From Pyronema omphalodes (lineage: Eukaryota > Ascomycota > Pezizomycetes > Pezizales > Pyronemataceae), in the NCBI GenBank assembly GCA_024516155.1, contig JAJJXM010000003.1:806001-870000 (forward strand): a stretch of 64,000 nt of DNA. Direction: 5' to 3'. The notes beneath the pieces are model-generated. The model had not been told where the DNA came from. It searched no databases and saw nothing but the letters and a program-made list of their open reading frames with translations. Below, piece after piece: positions 57,886 to 64,000 of the stretch (position 1 is the first letter of the stretch; each line of letters opens with the position of its first letter). Position numbers and translations under genes: made by a program.

Positions 57886-59182
57886 ATTTTTTGTTTTTGG
57901 GGGGAGTTGCGTCTGTTGAGCGCGCGAAAATGTTAGCAAGTCGTATTTTCGAATTTCCGAGGTTGCGCAAACGTACCGGGCTGCACGGGGATTGTCGTTA
58001 GTCGGTCGTCGTTCGTGAGGCGGCTTGCTACTCTTCGTCCACTTCTCTGTGTTCACCACACAAATCGAGACAGCCCGCACCATCGCTTCATTTCGCAGTC
58101 ACAAATCTGTTGTGGTAACCCTAACTAGGCTGTCTTGGCGCTTAACAGCACACACAAACCTCCTACACAGCTAGAAAGCAACAGGCGTGCACCTGAAGTC
58201 TTGGCGTTACCCGTGGACTCTGAAGTACCACAAATTCAATCGCAACTGTTCACGGTGAAAGCGAGCTGAATTGAAGTCTGCTTTAATCCGCCTCAAAATT
58301 TCGAACAGCAGAAACATTGTCGCTGGGTTGAAGGTCACAGGTGAAACCTAACCTCAGCTTTGGCGATAATCACGGAGGGACAACTGTTCTACAATTCCAC
58401 ACATCTCCGTGATTCCATCTGTCAAACAAGGAAATATCAATGAGTGTTATTCGGAGTATGCATCAATGCTACGGCGACAGAGCGCACACTCATGAAGCGT
58501 CCTTGATCCGTATTCATCGGTTGTTCTCATTGGAAGCCGCTTGCATAACAAGGCAGTCGCCATTCAAAATGAATGCTCTTCGTCAATCGTTACATGATTG
58601 CTTGTCTCGCGCACATAGAGCGGAAAGATCTTGTGGAATTGTTTATTTAATCGTTACTTTGATTATGCGCACGATATGTTCTATGCCATCCATACACCTG
58701 AGATGCGGGTACGATCACACCGCATTAGGGCCCGCTAGTACCCGTAGCCTCATACCGTAGCCTCTTGCCATAGGGCTATGTACATCTTAACATACAGTTC
58801 GTCTTTGGACATTGACCGTGGGACTGGAATTGCTGGAATACTTCGTTCAATAGGACCTTCATTATTAGTGATATCTTTCTAATACGGATCACGGAGATAG
58901 AAGGGTAAAGGAAAGCGTCATGAAAAAATTAGAGTTGTGTTGCATTTTTATTCTTCATAGCACGAGTGCTAAGGGTTAAAAATGATTTAATCATCCGCGG
59001 AATTCTGGTGCTGGGGATTGATACGGAATGGGTTTCTGTAGAGACTGACCAGTAGAAGTGCCCACTGGACAAGGCATAGTTTCCATGATTTCACACGCTG
59101 ATGTTTGGCCCAGCCATGGTTTTGTGAGAAGTAATTGCAGTTGATTTTACTATATAACCTAGGGTATATGATTGGGCAATAA
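57886..59182. other. uS7 promoter and uL10 3' flank
   Basis: No gene seen. It contains the uS7 upstream region and the uL10 downstream region (same strand). A 106-codon + strand frame near 58440 is unconserved by eye. Confidence 0.5.
58096..58103 (-). promoter_or_regulatory. Homol-D-like box upstream of uS7, with nearby ACCCTAACTA
   Basis: CAGTCACA on the + strand (TGTGACTG in gene orientation), 211 nt before the uS7 start. ACCCTAACTA follows at 58118-58127, similar to the Homol-E element (ACCCTACCCTA) that accompanies Homol-D in fission yeast. Confidence 0.7.
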
Positions 59183-60315
59183 CTAATCGAAAAGACCACC
59201 AAAACCACCTGGACAGAATGTCAGTCATATGCAGTGAAATTTTCGAATCTTCCGGTGGCAACATACCATCCTCCTCAGACTCTTCCTCCTCGTCGTCCTT
59301 CTTCTCTTCAGCCTTTGACGCCTCGGGAGCAGAACCAGAAGCAGCGGCAGCTGCAGGAGCAGCAGAAGCGTACGCATCAGGGTTTGCGATGCGGTCCTTG
59401 AGTTCATCAATAGCCTCCCAGCTGTATTCAGTGCAGAGTGCAACGGCCACAGCTCTCTTATAAGCATTGACAACAGAGTGGATGACCGAAGGCAACGTTG
59501 GGTAGTTGATAGCCAAAGAGACGGCAGCAATCTGCTGAACGGCACCCAGGAAAGCTTTCAACAATGCATCCTCGCCAATATCCAAAACAGAAGACGGGAA
59601 ACACTGTCCGTCATCATAAACCTGAGCGATACCCATACCGTAAGAGAACGGCGAAATGTTCAACATATTGAGAAGTGTAGCTTCGGAAGCTCCGACCCTT
59701 CCTCCGGCTTCGACAAGTTTCAAGTCGGTGGTGATTTCGATGGTTCCACGGGCAATCTTGGTTGGTACTCCGAGAGCTTGGAAGAAGGAGGTCTTTCCCG
59801 GCTCCATACCCGTGTTTCCAGCGGGGATGTAGATGTCGACAGGTGCAGTGGCTCCAGCCTTTGCCGGAGCAGCAACCCTGTTGGATAGAATAACCTCACG
59901 AATCTCCTTTAGATCATCATTGGTAAAGACGAATCCGATGTTTCCTATTGAAGTAACGGTTAAACCAGAACAAAAGTAGATGATGGAGGGAGTGGCTTTT
60001 ACCCTTGACATGTGGGAGTAGACGTTCGTACTCCGGGAACTCAGCCATGAGAACACGAACGGCACGGCGGACCATGGTATTCTTTCCCATGAGAACAACA
60101 CCACGGCCACGGAGAGCCTTACGGATCTCATGCATTTGCTGCGAAGTAACCTACATACAGCAAGATATCGTTAGAAGTAAGCTCGGAAGAAAATTTCGAT
60201 AAATCATTGGGGGAATACACACATGATCGACTGAGACCACAAAGATGGACTTGTAGTCCTCAAGGTAGCCCTTCAGCTTCTCGTAGTAAGCGGTTTTGTT
60301 GGCCTTGACCCCCAT
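59183..60315 (-). CDS. rpp0: 60S acidic ribosomal protein P0 (uL10)
   Basis: Base of the ribosomal P-stalk that recruits and activates translational GTPases. Four exons (minus): 60315..60223, 60150..60003, 59944..59267, 59208..59183 (314 aa). The N-terminus [18 protein letters not shown] and [20 protein letters not shown] form the rRNA-binding domain; [20 protein letters not shown] and [14 protein letters not shown] follow. An Ala-rich hinge leads to an acidic stretch ([12 protein letters not shown]). The final 26-nt exon completes the conserved GGFGGLFD tail that binds elongation factors. Introns are 72, 58 and 58 nt. No Homol-D box was found in the 650 bp upstream, unlike the other ribosomal protein genes here. 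Confidence 0.97.
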
Positions 60316-60967
60316 TTCTTCTTATCTTCGAAGAGCGGATTTTTAAGGTTCAGGAATTCGGCGAGAAGGTGAGTTGAGGTGGTTGGTTGTCTTGCGCTGC
60401 GATCGCCATATTGCCGGTGAAATTTGCTGCGAATATCCGGTGTGGGTGTTGTGGGCCTCTCAGGCTGCAGGTGGACGGGGAAAAGGGCAAGCAAGACCTT
60501 TGTCGTACAAAGTGCGAGGGTTGTGGGAATATGAATGTCTGCTGCATTTGGTTATGTATGAAGTCTCGATGCTGTGTCCACGATGAACTGAAGCTTGGGA
60601 GCTATATTTCCACGCCAGTGAAAACCGGGTCGCAAGCAGCGAGCTTCATTAGTGGCACGTACTTAAAGATGTCGCTTAGGTTGGACTACCCCGCGAACGA
60701 ACTGGCGTGTTGGTGAGGGTTTGGCACCATTTTTCCTTCCACGGTGACCATACATATGATACATACACTTGCTGGCAGGAAGCACTACAAAGGATATTTC
60801 AACTTTTTCATTGTAAAGCATGTCTGAGCTCTAAACGCCAATTATCATATTTAAATACAAAAATGCATTATACAATAATTATCCCAATAAAATTCCGACA
60901 ACCAAAACTCCCTTAATCATACATCGTCTAATCATGCAATACAGTACACTCATCCAGTCTATCGCCG
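60316..60967. other. uL10 promoter and Rqc1 3' flank
   Basis: No gene seen. Upstream of uL10 the DNA is GC-rich. AAACCGGGT near 60623 and a CATACATATGATACATAC patch near 60748 are the only features noticed. Confidence 0.45.
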
Positions 60968-62974
60968 CTACTCCTCCTCTTCCTCCTCTTGCTCATCCTC
61001 CTGCGTATCTCTCAAGAGATCGTCAACGTTAATACCAGACATTATCAGTTCATTTCTCAGTTCGTCCAAATGGGCTCTATCGGAATCGGTCAACGGCTCT
61101 CCACGGTCGGTTTGGCCTCGTTCAGCTGCTCTGAACCACGGCAGTATGTTTGTCAGCAAACCAGCAAGCGTACCACCTCCTGGAAGCATTGAAAGGTCTG
61201 GTGTAGGTGTGGGCGCGTTGGCGGTGGGGAGCAAAGATGTCGTGAGTTCATAGCTTGGGAGATTGTCGTGTGGTGGTAGAGGATCGAAAACATGAGTTGG
61301 ACGTTGTGTAATTGACCGAGGAAGAAGACCGGTGATGGCAGGAATATCTGTAAGAAGAACATGCCTGGCAAGTGAAAGCGAGACATCCTTTTGAGCCGAC
61401 GGAAGTAATGATACATCTTCCAGAGGAGAGTTAAATTTACTCACGCCCTCTATCAAGAACTTTTCGAAGTCTGGATGCTTCCAGAGATCCTTTGTGCGCT
61501 CAATGTAAAGCTTAGAAAGAATTTGCTGACGGATGTTGTCCTCGGGTAGGATTTGTCCCCAAAGTGCTCCTGGGAGGTCGGCATCAACACCAAGTTCTCC
61601 GTACAAAAGATGGGGCATCCAAGGGAATTTCGCAATCGCTTTAGCAAGGTATTCATGTGCCTTGGTTGTGTTTCCAAGTTGAACTTGTGCAAGTGCCGAC
61701 GAAAATGCGATGTTGGGAAGGTCGGAGTATTTCTTTTGAAGGGCAGAATGTTCGGCTAGTCCAAGGATCACATCTGGCTGGCGCGACTTAAGAGCGAGGA
61801 AGTCGATAATCAGGGACATCTCATAAGGATCTCCTTCGGGGTCCATTGCCAGGAGAAGTCGGGCAAACTCCTCTGCCGTGCGCCAAGTTCCCCGTTGGGC
61901 TAAGTTCTTTATGTATCTCCAACCACATAACCAGAGCTCACGGTTTTCCGGTCGGCAGAAGGATAGCCTCGCCGTTCCTTCAGAGAGCTTCTGCTGAAAT
62001 GTGGAGTGTAGGGAGCGACCAAGAGAGAAAAGAGCTCTTTCTAGAAGATCACCGGCCACGTTATAATCTCGCTGGTGGTGGAAGATTTCGGAGCACTGTA
62101 GAAGAGTGGTGATGTGGTAAGGGTTATGCTGGAGAAGCGCTATCATCCGCTCGGGGTCTATTAATGCTGTTAGTAAAATTTATACAACAAATAAGCTTAG
62201 ATACTTACCCATTGCTTCTACACATATACTAAACTCTCGCTGTACACCTTGGTATGTCTTGCTGTGGACGAATCGGTAATATGTTGTACCAGTCTCTGGA
62301 TCCGAATGCTCAATTTCCATGCCTAAACCACCACTTCCGGAATTTGGCCACTCGTCTTTGGGCTGTATGAAAGTGTTTTTCCGCCCCTTATTGAGAGCTC
62401 TTCCCCCAGAGCCCGGAATCCGCTGGAGTCTGGCACCGGCCTGTCGTGCAGCACCGCCCCTGGGCCGTTCATTGCCTTCAATGTTTTTCAACGCGTCCTT
62501 TCCAAATAATCTCATCATCTCATTCCCGGCGTCGAGGTTTCTGGAGTCGATCTTAAGGACACTAGAAAGAGGCTGTTCTTGTTGTTCGGAAGTTGATTTT
62601 GAGGCAGGCTTCTTTGATGGAGCAAGGCTCAATTCCTTTAAGGCGCGATCGATGTCATCGTCATCCTCTTTTTCCTCATCTCTGTCTGCGGCCTTAGCCT
62701 TTCCCTTAGCCTTCTTCTTCTTTTTGTTCTTTTTCTTGCTCTTTGAAGCGGTTGATGCTACAGGCTTCTCCGGCTCCGGCTCAGACTCGGCTTCTTCGTC
62801 CTCGTCATCTTGGTCGCGCTCGTCTGGAATGTCGAGAAGTGCAAACAAGCTAGGCTTCGCGGTAGGTGCTGGTTCGTCCTCTTCGCTTTCTGAAACATCC
62901 TCCGAGACTGGATCCGGGTTATTCGATTTGAGCAGTTCAAGCTCGCGTGCTTTACGGAGGGCTCGGCTGGACAT
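60968..62974 (-). CDS. rqc1: Ribosome quality control subunit Rqc1 (TCF25 family)
   Basis: Component of the RQC complex that acts on stalled 60S-nascent chain complexes with Ltn1, Rqc2 and Cdc48; Rqc1 promotes K48-linked ubiquitylation. Two exons (minus): 62974..62209 and 62166..60968, separated by a 42-nt intron with a GTAAGT donor (654 aa), the shortest intron seen in the window. MSSRALRKARELELL is followed by acidic and Lys-rich stretches (KSKKKNKKKKKAKGKAKA), then ALKNIEGNERPRG, RALNKGRKNTFIQPKDEWP and YRFVHSKTYQGVQREFS. The TCF25 domain includes DPERMIALLQHNPYHITTLL, RPENRELWLCGWRYIKNLA and FPWMPHLLYGELGV. The C-terminal tail is Glu/Asp-rich. Family order and length fit. Confidence 0.94.
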
Positions 62975-63553
62975 GGTGTTGGTGTTGGTGGGGTTTGGTG
63001 GGTTACGCGAGTAGGAATCAACTAGATGTGGGGCAGTGGGGTGGTTTTATGGAGAATTTCTTTGACCGCGAAGGTACGCGGCCCCACGGAATGACGTAGA
63101 ACGGTAGGCGATGCGAAGACACATGGTGATTCATATTCAAGATACCTGTAGTTATGATGAGTACGGAAAAGGGAGAAGAAAAGGGAAAATGGAAAAGGAA
63201 AATGGACAGCTTTGAAGATATTCATTCTCCTACAAAAAGCCCCACAATAAGTGAGCATTCCGGAACGGTTCCGATTCGTGGAGCTTGAATATTAATTATT
63301 ACGCTTGGGCAGTTAACAATACACAATTTGTTTCCCCAGAACCTGCGAGTCAACGTTGTGAATAGGCGTAAACCCGCAACCTCCGTTCTATCCCCACCAC
63401 ATACAAATCTCCAACAATACCCTCCCCACACATCTTCGTACTTCACCGGGTATGGCGGTAAAGTACGGTAACGTTCCGTGATCGTGCTAGTTAAATGGCG
63501 GGAGCTTCCCTTGCCTTAAGCTCTTGTTGCCGACCCACTAAAATACCGTCAAG
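62975..63553. other. Divergent promoter region, rqc1 / flavin-reductase-like gene
   Basis: A 579-bp region between divergent genes. No clear motifs apart from a purine-rich GAAAAGGGAAAATGG stretch near 63165-63205. Confidence 0.45.
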
Positions 63554-64000
63554 ATGCGGAACAACATCCGGATGCTACAAAATAACTTCCTCCGTCCAAA
63601 GTTCCTCCGTGCAAACTTCCTCCGTTCTTTCTCCACCACCAGAACCACCATGTCCAGACATGTAAATCTGCCCCAAAATTTCAAGGAATCACCAGATATT
63701 GACTTTCTTAGCCTGACTTCAAGACTCTCGAGGCCTCGCGCCCTGACTTCCCCGAGCAGAAGCTAGTTTACAGCAAAACCCCAAACCCCGACTGGAAGCC
63801 CTGCACTCCGGCACCTGCCAATAACCACACTCACACCGCTCTTGACCCCAACGACCCCGCCCGCGCACCTGGCGAGAACTACAAGCTCTTAATCTCTGCC
63901 ATTGTCCCCAGACCTGTTGGTTTCGTCTCCACTGTCTCCCCGAACGGTCAGCGGAACCTTGCTCCCTTCAGCTACTTCCAGGTCGCCAACCATGATCCCC
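63554..64000 (+). CDS. Flavin-reductase-like (FMN-binding split barrel) protein, 5' part
   Basis: Runs off the right end. Exons 63554..63661 and 63712..64000+, with a 50-nt intron (GTAAAT..TTAG). Without splicing the frame stops at 63766; with splicing it reads MSRH|PDFKTLEASRPDF and stays open to the window edge. The second exon shows the start of the flavin reductase-like domain: NYKLLISAIVPRPVGFVSTV, then NLAPFSYFQVANHDP. The 32 residues before an internal MSRH are rich in Arg/Leu/Asn/Phe without acids and end LRSFSTTRTT, a typical mitochondrial presequence. Initiation at 63650 would give a protein without it, so dual targeting is possible (inference). The substrate is unknown. Confidence 0.8.

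Noticed and set aside
1..64000. CRISPR arrays, bacterial operons, a biosynthetic gene cluster or viral genes
   Set aside because: The window is eukaryotic nuclear DNA. The tandem repeats have no unique spacers, and no polyketide/peptide synthase, virus-like or toxin gene was recognised.

Overview
The window is nuclear DNA of a filamentous ascomycete (Pezizomycotina). Genes are broken by many short introns (mostly 42-110 nt, GT..AG). The proteins are fungal orthologues such as Cyc8/Ssn6, Sin1, Dbp6, Ytm1 and Rqc1, plus a fungal-type DUF6818 protein. CAGTCACA-type (Homol-D) boxes lie upstream of ribosomal protein genes. I cannot fix the genus. Exon boundaries were derived by eye from splice signals, reading frame and family conservation.

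Left part (1-33.6 kb): regulatory genes in a gene-poor, simple-repeat-rich setting. It holds a TORC2 subunit Sin1 gene (299-2864, +), the Cyc8/Ssn6 TPR corepressor (7866-10788, +), a tRNA-Thr(AGT) (12230-12300, -), a short hAT transposon with perfect 8-bp target duplications (14255-15359), and a CaMKK/Ssp1-type kinase (26467-29862, +). Between these lie about 25 kb without convincing genes. That space carries long microsatellites: (CATA)n of 271 bp, (GATACT)22, (CTTTTT)n, (CTTTCT)n, and 9-bp and 5-bp repeats. Most long open frames there are repeat artefacts.

Right part (33.6-64 kb): a dense gene region. After a DUF6818 coiled-coil protein and a 97-bp Tourist-like MITE come uL3, Dbp6, a Trm140-type tRNA methyltransferase, a beta-carbonic anhydrase, Ytm1, ARPC3, eIF2B-epsilon, eIF1A, eL34, uS7, uL10/P0 and Rqc1, then the 5' part of a flavin-reductase-like protein. 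Ten of the twelve genes between 35.8 and 63.0 kb act in ribosome assembly, ribosome structure, translation initiation, tRNA modification or ribosome quality control. They lie on both strands, with head-to-head pairs (dbp6/trm140, eIF2B-epsilon/eIF1A), so this is a functional neighbourhood and not an operon.

The most notable details are the translation-gene neighbourhood, tiny coding exons (9+9 nt in uL3, 14 nt in eL34, 6 nt in ARPC3), a recurrent GTTCGA 5' splice site in translation genes, Homol-D-like boxes before three ribosomal protein genes, the intact-ended short hAT element, the MITE, and a foldable 73-nt segment at 24.24 kb.
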